Position numbers and translations under genes: made by a program. A stretch of 64,000 nt of DNA from Prolixibacteraceae bacterium (GTDB taxonomy: Bacteria > Bacteroidota > Bacteroidia > Bacteroidales > Prolixibacteraceae), in contig JANQHI010000006.1 of the NCBI GenBank assembly GCA_028282705.1, forward strand, positions 110,814 through 174,813. The letters run 5' to 3'. Of this stretch, positions 9,862 through 19,054 are shown piece by piece. A model generated the notes under the pieces. That model was given only the letters and a program-made list of their open reading frames with translations, was not told the origin of the DNA and made no database searches. Numbering within the stretch: the first letter of the stretch is position 1; every line of letters starts with the position of its first letter.

Positions 9862-12800
9862 ATGCAAACCTTTTTAAAGAAATACCTTTTCTTATTGTTG
9901 GCACTAGCTTGTTTTCTGTTGGCAGCATTGCTCGAAAAAGGGTTGATAAACAAACACCCTGAAAAGATGCTGGTCAGGCATTTTCAGCGCGAGTTGAGCG
10001 AAAAGGAAGCTGAACTGGCATATCATATGGAAGAGATAAATGAAACCCTGAATGATACCTTGTTTTATGGGAACTACCTGGAATCATTTCAGCCATACAA
10101 TGATATGTTTCAGGAGCATGGATATGGTTTTCTTATATTTAAAGATAACCAGTTGGTATATTGGTCTGACAGGTCAATTTCTTTCACTGAACATGTGGAG
10201 GATGTGGGAAGTGGAAGCAGCCTAATGGTATTGGATAATGGGTATTATTTAAAAAATGTGGTTTCCCATAGTGGGCAAATTATAATTGGGTTAATTCTTT
10301 TGAAGAATAATTATCCTCATGAGAATAAATACCTTGAGAACACATTCCATAAAGACTTTATTTTACCAGCAAATTATGTTTTAGAAAAGAGCAAGGGAAA
10401 ACACACTATTGATATTATTAGCTTTTATGGTGATTATTTATTCTCTGTAAAACCTGTTGGGGAAGTGTTGTGTGCTACCACCCAATTATATATTCCTGGC
10501 TTACTCTATTTGCTGGGTTTGATTTTATTGTTTGCCTATTTCCGTTTCGAGGTAACAAGGAGTAAACATGAACCAATAAATAAACTGTCTGTCCTGGCTG
10601 TTGTTTTGTTTCTGATTTACTGGCTTCATATCATCTTGAAAATCCCTGGGGTCTTTTATTCTTTAGAATATTTCTCACCAGGATATTTTGCCTACAACCT
10701 TTGGTTACCTTCCCTGGGAGATTATTTTTTGTTGTCTTTGTTTTTCTTTTTCTGGGCATTAAACTTCAATTTTGACTTAAAAATAAGGCCTTTACTTAAG
10801 AAAGCAGGTTCTTATAAAAGCTTTGTAGCAGGGTTGTTTTTATTCTTTTGTGGCATGCTTTTCATTATTGTAGACCAATTGATCTATGTGTTAGTATACA
10901 ACTCCAGCATTTCATTTTCATTGAACAGGATAAATGATATTACTGCCCACAGTGTGGTAGGTTTTGTGTCCATTGCATTATTCTTGTTAAGCCTGTTTTC
11001 AATTACAGTTAAAGTTGTTGATGAAGTATGTAAATATTTTAACAAGAAACAATTAGTTGTTTATGTGTTAGGTGTATCAATAGTATTGGCATTTTTGCAA
11101 ATCCTGTTTATTTCCCATGTATCTATCCCTATCCTTTTAGCTTTCATAAGTATATTGATACTACTGGGATTCATGGGAAGCAGGTATTTGCAGAAATTTA
11201 CTTTAAGCTACCTTATAATATTCATATCCATAATAACCCTGTACTCATTGGTGGTTATCAATACAACTGTAATTAAAAAGAAAAATGAGGCACAGGAATT
11301 ACTTTCAGTTAACCTGGTAGCTGAACGTGACCTTGCTGCTGAAATCCTTTTATACAATGCACAGGAAAAAATCCGTATTGACCCTATGATCCCAAAACTG
11401 TTGGTTCCTCCTTATGCTGATTTGGAGGATTACATTACCAACACATATTTCACTGGTTATTTTGGTAAATATGATTTGCAAATTACAACCTGTGAGGGAG
11501 CTGATGATCTCATGCTGGAGCCTGATAATGAAATAGTTGATTGTTTCCCATTTTTTGAAGAAATGATTGTTGAGCAAGGACAGCAAATAGGGTCTAATTT
11601 CTACTTCATGGATAGGATGAATGGAAGGATTTCTTATTTTGGGAAGTTGCACTATCCTTTGGCATCAGATTCTCTTGGGGTAGCCATTTTTATTGACCTT
11701 ATTTCAACCATTACTTCTGAAGGGCTGGGATATCCTGAACTATTATTAGACAGGTCAATGGAAAAACCTGCAGGTTATAAGAATTTTTCTTATGCTAAAT
11801 ATTATGATAGTAGGTTGGTTAACCAGCATGGTGAATTTTTATACAACCACTTTATTGAATCATATGATATTGGTAATGAGGAGCAAACTGTTGGAAGGTG
11901 GGATAATTACAGGCATGTGGTATACAGGTCAGGGCAAGGGCATTATGTGATTGTTAGCAGGGAGGTTTTTGGGTTATTGGATTACCTGATCTCTTTCCCA
12001 TACCTGTTTGTGTTTTATTTCTTGCTGAGTATATCAATATTGTTTATTGGCAATCAGGCAATCAGGCAAAAAAGTATCCAGTTTGATCTGAGGTTTAAAA
12101 TACAGGCATCCATCATTATTATTGTATTTATTTCATTGTTGGTAGTTGCAGTAAGCACCATTTTCTATAATGTTGAAGAATACAGGATCAAACACCAGGG
12201 AGACCTGGAGGAGAAGATGAAGTCAATAGCAGAAGAAATTGACATGAGGCTAAAAACCAAGGATATAGTTGATGATGATTTACGTGTCTGGATGTACAGG
12301 GAGTTAGCAAAACTCTCCAATATTTTCAGGACTGATATTAATATTTTTGATACTGATGGAAGCCTAATGGCAACCTCACGTGAAGAGGTGTATAGCAAAG
12401 GGCTGATATCATCAAGGATAAATACCCAGGCATACTATGAATTGTTCCATAATTATAAAGTGAATTATTTCCAGCCTGAACAAATAGGTTCTTTATCATA
12501 CCTGTCAGCTTATGAACCCATTATAAATAACAAGGGGAATTACCTTGGCTTTATAAACCTACCATACTTTACGCGGCAGGATAAATACAGCCAGGAAATT
12601 TCAACTTTTATTGTAGCATTTATCAATTTATATGTGATTTTGTTCTTAGCCAGCATTATTACAGCAGTCTTTATCTCAAACCAGATCACTAGGCCACTGA
12701 TCCTTATCAGGGAAAATTTACGCAAAATAGAACTAGGCAAACGCAATGAGCCCATCAATTACAGGGGGAATGATGAAATTGGGGTATTGGCAAAAGAATA

Positions 12801-13560
12801 CAACAAAAAAGTTGATGAACTATCAGCTAGTGCTGAATTGCTTGCACGTTCAGAAAGGGAATCAGCCTGGCGTGAAATGGCTAAACAAATTGCCCATGAA
12901 ATAAAAAATCCTTTAACCCCAATGAAGCTCAATATCCAGCATTTGCAACGCACTTTTGGTGAGGGTGATGAGAAGAATGAATACCTTGAAAGGGTTACAA
13001 AAACCTTAATTGAGCAAATAGAGAATTTATCAGCAATTGCCACAGAGTTTTCAAATTTTGCTAAAATACCTACTGCCAGGAACCAGGTTTTCAATTTATC
13101 TGGCCAGATCAGGAAAGTGATAGATTTATTTGAAACCCATGATAAAGCATCCATCTCATTTCAGGTAATTGATGCAGATGCAGAAAATGTTGTGGTAAAT
13201 GCTGACAGGGAGCAGCTATCTAGGGCTGTGATCAACCTGGTGAAAAATGGTATCCAGGCCATACCTCCAGGCATAAAAGGGGATGTCAGGCTCAGGCTAA
13301 GGAAAAGAGGGCATTATGCTTTAATTGAAGTTTCAGATAATGGGGTAGGAATTGCTGAAGAGCTTAGGAGTAAACTGTTTAGCCCAAGTTTCACTACAAA
13401 GTCAAGTGGTATGGGGCTAGGGTTATCCATTGTAAAAAGCATTGTAGAGAACTTCAAAGGGCGCATATGGTTTGATACTGAGTTAAATGTGGGCACCACT
13501 TTCTTTGTGGAAATCCCTGTATTTGAATATGACAAGGCAGATGAAAATTACAATACTTAA
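9862..13560 (+). CDS. NtrY-like multi-pass sensor histidine kinase
   Basis: A 1232-residue membrane kinase. The N-terminal 740 residues contain about ten hydrophobic segments interleaved with extracytoplasmic regions. A second extracytoplasmic sensor region (about residues 790-910), another membrane helix and a HAMP domain (SNQITRPLILIRENL...) follow. The kinase core has the phospho-acceptor His at residue 1012 in QIAHEIKNPLTPMK, then ATP-binding boxes VNLVKNGIQAIP, DNGVGI and SSGMGLGLSIVK. HEIKNPLTP is typical of NtrY/NtrB-like kinases. No response regulator lies beside it, so its partner is elsewhere. Its last 20 bases overlap the MBL gene. Confidence 0.9.
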   Translation: MQTFLKKYLFLLLALACFLLAALLEKGLINKHPEKMLVRHFQRELSEKEAELAYHMEEINETLNDTLFYGNYLESFQPYNDMFQEHGYGFLIFKDNQLVYWSDRSISFTEHVEDVGSGSSLMVLDNGYYLKNVVSHSGQIIIGLILLKNNYPHENKYLENTFHKDFILPANYVLEKSKGKHTIDIISFYGDYLFSVKPVGEVLCATTQLYIPGLLYLLGLILLFAYFRFEVTRSKHEPINKLSVLAVVLFLIYWLHIILKIPGVFYSLEYFSPGYFAYNLWLPSLGDYFLLSLFFFFWALNFNFDLKIRPLLKKAGSYKSFVAGLFLFFCGMLFIIVDQLIYVLVYNSSISFSLNRINDITAHSVVGFVSIALFLLSLFSITVKVVDEVCKYFNKKQLVVYVLGVSIVLAFLQILFISHVSIPILLAFISILILLGFMGSRYLQKFTLSYLIIFISIITLYSLVVINTTVIKKKNEAQELLSVNLVAERDLAAEILLYNAQEKIRIDPMIPKLLVPPYADLEDYITNTYFTGYFGKYDLQITTCEGADDLMLEPDNEIVDCFPFFEEMIVEQGQQIGSNFYFMDRMNGRISYFGKLHYPLASDSLGVAIFIDLISTITSEGLGYPELLLDRSMEKPAGYKNFSYAKYYDSRLVNQHGEFLYNHFIESYDIGNEEQTVGRWDNYRHVVYRSGQGHYVIVSREVFGLLDYLISFPYLFVFYFLLSISILFIGNQAIRQKSIQFDLRFKIQASIIIIVFISLLVVAVSTIFYNVEEYRIKHQGDLEEKMKSIAEEIDMRLKTKDIVDDDLRVWMYRELAKLSNIFRTDINIFDTDGSLMATSREEVYSKGLISSRINTQAYYELFHNYKVNYFQPEQIGSLSYLSAYEPIINNKGNYLGFINLPYFTRQDKYSQEISTFIVAFINLYVILFLASIITAVFISNQITRPLILIRENLRKIELGKRNEPINYRGNDEIGVLAKEYNKKVDELSASAELLARSERESAWREMAKQIAHEIKNPLTPMKLNIQHLQRTFGEGDEKNEYLERVTKTLIEQIENLSAIATEFSNFAKIPTARNQVFNLSGQIRKVIDLFETHDKASISFQVIDADAENVVVNADREQLSRAVINLVKNGIQAIPPGIKGDVRLRLRKRGHYALIEVSDNGVGIAEELRSKLFSPSFTTKSSGMGLGLSIVKSIVENFKGRIWFDTELNVGTTFFVEIPVFEYDKADENYNT

Positions 13561-14317
13561 TGATAATATAGCAGGCAGGTGGTATGGGGCAGAACATGGG
13601 TTAAGTTTTTTGGTTGAAGCAGGTATAACTTTCCTATTTGATGTTGGCCCATCTGATATTATTATCAGGAATGCTAACATACTTGGGATTGACCTGGGGC
13701 AAATTAAAACCATTGTGCTTAGCCATGCCCATAATGACCACACAGGAGGGTTAAAATTTTTGAAAGGGCAGCAGCTTGTTTGCCATCCTGGGGTTTTTGA
13801 CGGGCATTTCAGGAAAGATGGCACATCTAATGGCATCCCATTTTCATTAAATGAGGCCATGGATAGGTTTGATTTAAAGGCCAGCCAAAAACCTTTATGG
13901 TTATCTGAAGATGTGGCTTTCCTTGGTGAAATCCCCAGGAATAATAATTTTGAATCAAAAGAAACCCCATTTGTAAATGGGCAGGGAGAAGAAGATTTTA
14001 TACTTGATGACTCTGCCATGGCAGTGGTTACAAGTAAGGGGCTAGTAATTATTGCAGGATGTTCCCATGCAGGGATATGCAATACTGTTGACTATGCTAG
14101 GGAGGTTACAGGTATTATCAAAATAGAAGCTATTGTTGGGGGTTTGCACCTGGGCAATAATAATGGGGTGACTAAAAAAACCATTGAATACCTATCATCT
14201 ATAGGTGTGGGCAAGGTAATCCCTTCACATTGCACAAGCTTTGAAGCCCAAACAGAGTTTTATAAATTGTGGGCACTACCACCCTTAAAAACAGGGCAGG
14301 TGCTTGAATTCAATTAA
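13541..14317 (+). CDS. MBL-fold metallo-hydrolase, DHPMP/RFA-P synthase-like (COG1237 type)
   Basis: A 258-residue metallo-beta-lactamase-fold protein. It has the metal-binding motif HAHNDHTGG, a second-shell CSHAG, GGLHLG, and a C-terminal PSHCTSF, the pattern of the COG1237 family. Named members are annotated as 7,8-dihydropterin-6-methyl-4-(beta-D-ribofuranosyl)-aminobenzene-5'-phosphate synthase, but most bacterial members have no proven reaction. The frame is open from 13487, but MKITILND at 13541 fits the family start. It overlaps the kinase gene by 20 bases, which suggests coupled translation. Confidence 0.8.
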   Translation: MKITILNDNIAGRWYGAEHGLSFLVEAGITFLFDVGPSDIIIRNANILGIDLGQIKTIVLSHAHNDHTGGLKFLKGQQLVCHPGVFDGHFRKDGTSNGIPFSLNEAMDRFDLKASQKPLWLSEDVAFLGEIPRNNNFESKETPFVNGQGEEDFILDDSAMAVVTSKGLVIIAGCSHAGICNTVDYAREVTGIIKIEAIVGGLHLGNNNGVTKKTIEYLSSIGVGKVIPSHCTSFEAQTEFYKLWALPPLKTGQVLEFN

Positions 14318-14357
14318 AACTTTTTATTCAGTTAATTCAATATTCAACAAGTAAAAT

Positions 14358-14756
14358 ATGGTACCATTTTCATTTAAAGAAATAACACAAAGGTTAAAAA
14401 AAACTGAGATTCCTGCATATGACCTGGTTATAGGGATAGGCACAGGAGGGATTGTGCCAGCCAGCCTGGTAGCCTTCCACCTGGATTGTGAGCTGCAGGT
14501 GATAACCCTGAATTTCAGGGATGAAAAAAATACCCCGCGCCACCAAGAACCTGTGGTTTTAAAAGGGGTACAGGAAGGAGGGTTAAAAGGTAAAAAAATC
14601 CTCCTGGTTGATGATGTCTCTGTTTCAGGGAAAACACTGGAAACAGCAAAAAAACATCTGGAAGGATACAATGTAGAAACATTAACCATGAAAGGGAAAG
14701 CTGATTATGTGCTATTCCCTGAAATAAAAGATTGTGTAATGTGGCCCTGGAAATAA
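14358..14756 (+). CDS. Phosphoribosyltransferase-domain protein
   Basis: A 132-residue type I phosphoribosyltransferase. It shows IGIGTGGIVPA (pyrophosphate loop region) and the PRPP-binding motif ILLVDDVSVSGKTL near residue 78. The protein is shorter than hypoxanthine or xanthine phosphoribosyltransferases and ends in a VMWPWK-type hood, like the Gpt-like predicted phosphoribosyltransferases (COG2236). The accepted base is not clear from sequence. It lies 40 bases after the MBL gene. Confidence 0.75.
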   Translation: MVPFSFKEITQRLKKTEIPAYDLVIGIGTGGIVPASLVAFHLDCELQVITLNFRDEKNTPRHQEPVVLKGVQEGGLKGKKILLVDDVSVSGKTLETAKKHLEGYNVETLTMKGKADYVLFPEIKDCVMWPWK

Positions 14757-14772
14757 TGTAAATTTATAAGCA

Positions 14773-15276
14773 ATGAACAATTTTAAATTGAAAAAATCAT
14801 ACAGGAAATCCCTTGTTTATGTTGGAGTATTTACCATTTTTCTTTTTACTGCATCATGTTTTGCCCCTGCAACTAAGGATGCTTACCTGAAGCAGTTTAA
14901 CAACTTTATAGAAAATGTTGGTGAAGACCATCATAATTATAAAAAGAGTGACTGGGAATATGCTGATAAAAGGTTTGACAAATTCAGTAAAAGCTGGTAT
15001 AAAAAATTTAAAGAAGAATTAACCCTGAAAGAACAGCTTAAGGTAGGGGCACTTAGCCTGAAATACCATACTTATAAAAACCATGATAAACTTGGAGGGG
15101 AGTTAAAAAAAGAAATTGAAAGGGAATTTAAAAATTTAAAAGAAAAGCTTAATGAATATGTTGACAATGAGATGGATGAAGACATTGAGCAATTAATTGA
15201 AGGAGCTGAAGTGATTGGCGACTCGTTAGCAGTAGCTGTTGAAGAGCTGATAGAAGGCATTGTGAGCAATTTCTGA
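14773..15276 (+). CDS. Lipoprotein rich in charged helices, unknown function
   Basis: A 167-residue protein. A basic start is followed by the hydrophobic run LVYVGVFTIFLFTASC, a lipobox with the modified Cys at about residue 36, so it is probably a lipoprotein. The mature part is highly charged and almost entirely helical (KKSDWEYADKRFDKFSKSWYKKF, then an acidic stretch with DEDIEQLIEGAE). It resembles small uncharacterised Bacteroidota lipoproteins. It lies 16 bases after the phosphoribosyltransferase gene, but a functional link is not evident. Confidence 0.65.
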   Translation: MNNFKLKKSYRKSLVYVGVFTIFLFTASCFAPATKDAYLKQFNNFIENVGEDHHNYKKSDWEYADKRFDKFSKSWYKKFKEELTLKEQLKVGALSLKYHTYKNHDKLGGELKKEIEREFKNLKEKLNEYVDNEMDEDIEQLIEGAEVIGDSLAVAVEELIEGIVSNF

Positions 15277-15352
15277 CTTTTTTGAAATTCAGGTTTTTTG
15301 TATATTAACAAGGATTTTGGCATTCTGTCTGTAACCATTTAATAAGAAAATT

Positions 15353-16267
15353 ATGGGTATAACAACATTCATTGAAAATGAACTAGGCATACCACTTGAT
15401 GTACAATACAAGATATTGATCTCAATAGTTGTAGTGCTTTTTTTATGGGTTCTCAGGTTTTTGATATTAAGGCTTGTGTGGAAACAAACAGAGGATGTAA
15501 AAAAAAGGTACACCTGGAAAACTTCAATAGCTTATACTTTCCCATTCATTGGGCTTATGATGGTAGGTGCCATTTGGATCAAGGAATTTGAAAAGTTCAG
15601 TACATTTTTGGGGCTAATGGCAGCAGGCCTTGCCATTGCCTTAAAAGACCCTTTAACTAATTTTGCAGGATGGCTGTTTATCCTTTTCAGGAAACCTTTT
15701 ACTGTTGGAGACAGGATACAGATAGGAAACCATTCAGGAGATGTTATAGATGTGAGGCTGTTCCAGTTTACCCTTTTGGAGATAGGGAATTGGGTTGAGG
15801 CAGACCAAAGCACAGGAAGGATCATCCATATCCCTAATGGGAAGGTTTTTATTGATTCCCAAGCAAATTACAGCAAAGGTTTTTCTTTTATATGGAATGA
15901 GATACCTGTCATCATCACTTTTGAAAGCAACTGGGAAAAAGCTAAAAATATTTTATTAAAAATATCCAAAGAAGAGGCTGGTCACCTTGGGCAGGAAGCT
16001 GAGGAAAAAATCAAAGAAGCCAGCAAGAATTTTATGATATTTTATTCCCACCTTACCCCAACGGTTTATACCAAAGTAAAAGAAAATGGGGTTTTACTGA
16101 CCATTCGCTACCTGAGTGACCCAAGAAAAAGGCGTGGCTCTGAACATGCCATATGGGAACGTATTTTGGGTGAATTTAGTGAAAACCATGATATTCATTT
16201 TGCATACCCAACCCAACGTTTTTTCCACCTTGAAAATGAACCTGTTAATCCTATAAAAGAAGGTTAG
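15353..16267 (+). CDS. MscS-family mechanosensitive ion channel
   Basis: A 304-residue channel protein with three predicted N-terminal helices (ILISIVVVLFLWVLRFLIL; SIAYTFPFIGLMMVGAIWI; then the glycine/alanine-rich pore helix FLGLMAAGLAIALKDPLTN). An MscS beta domain follows with the conserved FRKPFTVGDRIQIG and IHIPNGKVF motifs, then a cytoplasmic alpha-beta domain. MscS channels release solutes on hypo-osmotic shock. Its 3' end overlaps the convergent hybrid-kinase gene by 4 bases. Confidence 0.9.
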   Translation: MGITTFIENELGIPLDVQYKILISIVVVLFLWVLRFLILRLVWKQTEDVKKRYTWKTSIAYTFPFIGLMMVGAIWIKEFEKFSTFLGLMAAGLAIALKDPLTNFAGWLFILFRKPFTVGDRIQIGNHSGDVIDVRLFQFTLLEIGNWVEADQSTGRIIHIPNGKVFIDSQANYSKGFSFIWNEIPVIITFESNWEKAKNILLKISKEEAGHLGQEAEEKIKEASKNFMIFYSHLTPTVYTKVKENGVLLTIRYLSDPRKRRGSEHAIWERILGEFSENHDIHFAYPTQRFFHLENEPVNPIKEG

Positions 16268-19035
16268 GTTTGGTTCTTTTCTAAAGCATTATTTATGGCA
16301 TTATATAAAAGCTCCTTTTTAAGGGGTTTACTGATATAATCATCACAGCCTGCTTTTAAGGCATTCTCTTTTTCGTCAGTCATTGCAAAAGCTGTTTGTG
16401 CTATTATAGGCATTGATGGGTTAATCTCTTTAATTTGGCGGGTAGCTTCTAAACCATTCATTTCAGGCATTTTTATATCCATGAGAATTAGGTCAATATC
16501 GGGATTTGATTTAAACAGGTTAACTGCTTCAACACCATCATTTGCCCTAATTATTGTTATTCCCTCTTTTACAATAATTTCTTTCAGAAATAAGAAATTC
16601 ATATCCTCATCTTCAGCAACAAGAATGGTAATATTGCCTTTGCCTTTTATGATCTCTGTTTCAGTTAATTCAGTTTTGGGTTCTGTTTCGTCTACTGTAA
16701 CTGGTTCATAAGGGAGGGAAAACATAAAATTAGAGCCTTTGTTCTTTTCTGATTCAACCCAGATTTTCCCACCAAGTATTTCAACCAGTTTTTTTGAAAT
16801 AGCCAAGCCCAGCCCTGTACCTCCATAGTTTTTGTTTAATTCTAACTCAACTTGCCTGAACCTTTCAAAAATCAAGTTATGTTGCTCTTTAGGGATACCT
16901 ATGCCAGTATCTTTTACAAAAAATACCATTTCAGTATCTTTCATGTAATAGCCAAATTCAATGCTTCCTGATTTTGTAAACTTAAAGGCATTGAATAGTA
17001 AGTTGTTAAGTATTTGCTTCAGCCTGGTTTTATCTGTAAAAATTGTACTATTCAAAGAATCAAGCTGGCAGTGGTTTGTAAATTTAATGTTGTGCTCATT
17101 TTTGGGTTCAAAAAAGGCTTTAAGCTCATTAATGAGGTCATTAACTACAACCTTTTCCAGTTTAGTTTCAACAATGCCTGTTTCTATCCTTGAAATATCC
17201 AATATATCATCAACAATTGAAAGGAGTTGTTTTGAGCAATCAATAACAATGTGTGCAAATTCTTCTCTTTTTTCTTCAGAAAGCCCAGGGGTTAAAAACA
17301 TTTCTGAAAACCCAACAATCCCATTCATGGGGGTCCTGATTTCATGGCTCATGTTGGCCAGGAAAGCCGATTTCAATTTTTCACTTTCTTCAGCCCTGTT
17401 TTTGGCTTCAATAATTTCCTTTTCTTTTTGTTTTTCAATGGTTAAATCCCTGGCTGTTGTTAGCCTGACAGTTTTACCCTTGTATTCAAACATCCTTCCA
17501 TGGAACATGGCCGGGAATTTTGTCCCATCTTTGCGCATTGCTATAGCTTCATAAGGTTTATTATAGCCTGAAAGCATATTGTTTTTAACCAATTCCCTTG
17601 ATTCAGGGGCAATGATATCAGTGCCAAAGATCCCAATTAGCTCATCATAAGAATAACCAAACATTTCTGAAGCCCTATCATTGATTTCTATAAAAATTCC
17701 TTTGTCAGAAATAAATACAGCTTCTTGTGAAGCATTTGCCAGTATTTTAAAACGATGTTCACTTTCTTTCAGGTTGTTTTGCATAAGGATCAATTTAATG
17801 GAAGTGGCGATTTGCTCTGATATAATTTCCATGATCCCCAGGTCTTTGCCTGACAAGGCATTTTCATCTGAATAACTTTGAATACCCAAAACACCAATGG
17901 CTTCACCATCTTTTTTCAAAGGTACCCCCAACCAGCATTTTGAAGGAGATGCTATCCTTTTGATATGCCCCTTTTTAACTAGGTCAATAATATCTGAATT
18001 TTTGAGTAGCATGGGCCTATTTTGGTCAATGGCATATTTTGATAAGGTTTTCTCAACAGGAAGTTCAGTAAAATGGTCTTTTTCATCAACAAAGTATGGT
18101 AGGGTAAAGGTATCCCTGGTTTCATTGAAAATGGCAATATAAAAATTAGTAGTATCAATAATTTGGGCCAGTTCCTCTTTAATTATGGTAGCAAGTGACT
18201 CGATATTCTCAGAAATATTTACTGCATTGGAGATATTTAATAATACATTCTGGATTTTGTCTGATTTAACCTGTTCTGTTATATCCTGTACTGTAAAAGT
18301 ATATCCTATAGAGTGGTCATTGGGGTCAATAGGCGAGGAGCTAACCAACACATCAATGACCTTTCCTTCTTTGGTTTTGTATTTTGTTTTTACAGAACCA
18401 ATACCATGTTTTTCAATCCTTGCATATTTAACTCTTCCAACTCGTTCAAATTCTTTTTTATCTTCATACAGTATTGAAGAACTAGAACCAATAAGTTCTT
18501 CTTTTGTATAACCCACCATCTCGCACATCCTGTCATTTACAATCTGGAAAATGCGGTCATTTATAGTGCCAATCCCAATAGGTACAGAAACAAATATACT
18601 TTTAATGCGTGCTTCACTTTCAGCCAATGACTGAATGGCTTTTTGCCTTTCTATCCTGATTTTTGAATCTTTTAATTCCCGTTCAACAGCAGGTCCCAAA
18701 CGGGCAAGCTTATCTTTCATTATATAATCCTGTGCACCAGCAAGCATTGCTGTAACTGCAACTTCTTCTCCAATGGTTCCTGAAGCAAGTATGAAAGGGA
18801 TATTGGCATCAATTGAGCGCACAATTTTTAATGCCTCCAGGCCATTGAACCCATGCATGGCATAATCAGAAATGATAATATCCCAGTCTTTTTTCAACTC
18901 AATTTTAAGGGTTTTTGAATTATCCACACGGACATGGTGTGGGTCAAAACCTGCTTTTTCAAGTTCAAACAGGATTAAATCAGCATCATCAACTGAATCT
19001 TCTATAATTAGTACATGAATAATGTTTTCTTTCAT
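16264..19035 (-). CDS. Hybrid histidine kinase: REC-PAS-GAF-PAS-HisKA-HATPase-REC
   Basis: A 923-residue soluble hybrid kinase with no membrane segment. Domains in order: receiver (about 1-125, with the phospho-Asp in WDIIISDYAM), PAS (about 140-260), GAF (about 280-420), PAS (about 430-545), HisKA with the His at residue 564 in ANMSHEIRTPMNG, HATPase (NNLLFNAFKF, DTGIGIP, GTGLGLAISKKL), and a second receiver (about 805-915, Asp in IDLILMDIKMPEMNG). A receiver at each end makes it a likely collecting point for phosphorelay signals. It is the last gene of the five-gene sensory cluster, 19 bases after the PAS kinase gene. No DNA-binding output is encoded in the cluster. Confidence 0.92.
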   Translation of the reverse strand: MKENIIHVLIIEDSVDDADLILFELEKAGFDPHHVRVDNSKTLKIELKKDWDIIISDYAMHGFNGLEALKIVRSIDANIPFILASGTIGEEVAVTAMLAGAQDYIMKDKLARLGPAVERELKDSKIRIERQKAIQSLAESEARIKSIFVSVPIGIGTINDRIFQIVNDRMCEMVGYTKEELIGSSSSILYEDKKEFERVGRVKYARIEKHGIGSVKTKYKTKEGKVIDVLVSSSPIDPNDHSIGYTFTVQDITEQVKSDKIQNVLLNISNAVNISENIESLATIIKEELAQIIDTTNFYIAIFNETRDTFTLPYFVDEKDHFTELPVEKTLSKYAIDQNRPMLLKNSDIIDLVKKGHIKRIASPSKCWLGVPLKKDGEAIGVLGIQSYSDENALSGKDLGIMEIISEQIATSIKLILMQNNLKESEHRFKILANASQEAVFISDKGIFIEINDRASEMFGYSYDELIGIFGTDIIAPESRELVKNNMLSGYNKPYEAIAMRKDGTKFPAMFHGRMFEYKGKTVRLTTARDLTIEKQKEKEIIEAKNRAEESEKLKSAFLANMSHEIRTPMNGIVGFSEMFLTPGLSEEKREEFAHIVIDCSKQLLSIVDDILDISRIETGIVETKLEKVVVNDLINELKAFFEPKNEHNIKFTNHCQLDSLNSTIFTDKTRLKQILNNLLFNAFKFTKSGSIEFGYYMKDTEMVFFVKDTGIGIPKEQHNLIFERFRQVELELNKNYGGTGLGLAISKKLVEILGGKIWVESEKNKGSNFMFSLPYEPVTVDETEPKTELTETEIIKGKGNITILVAEDEDMNFLFLKEIIVKEGITIIRANDGVEAVNLFKSNPDIDLILMDIKMPEMNGLEATRQIKEINPSMPIIAQTAFAMTDEKENALKAGCDDYISKPLKKELLYNAINNALEKNQT

Positions 19036-19054
19036 AATTAGTCCAAATTAACCA

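Noticed and set aside
13483..14082. Long minus-strand frame (199 codons) opposite the MBL gene
   Set aside because: It is the antisense shadow of a gene with clear metal-binding motifs.
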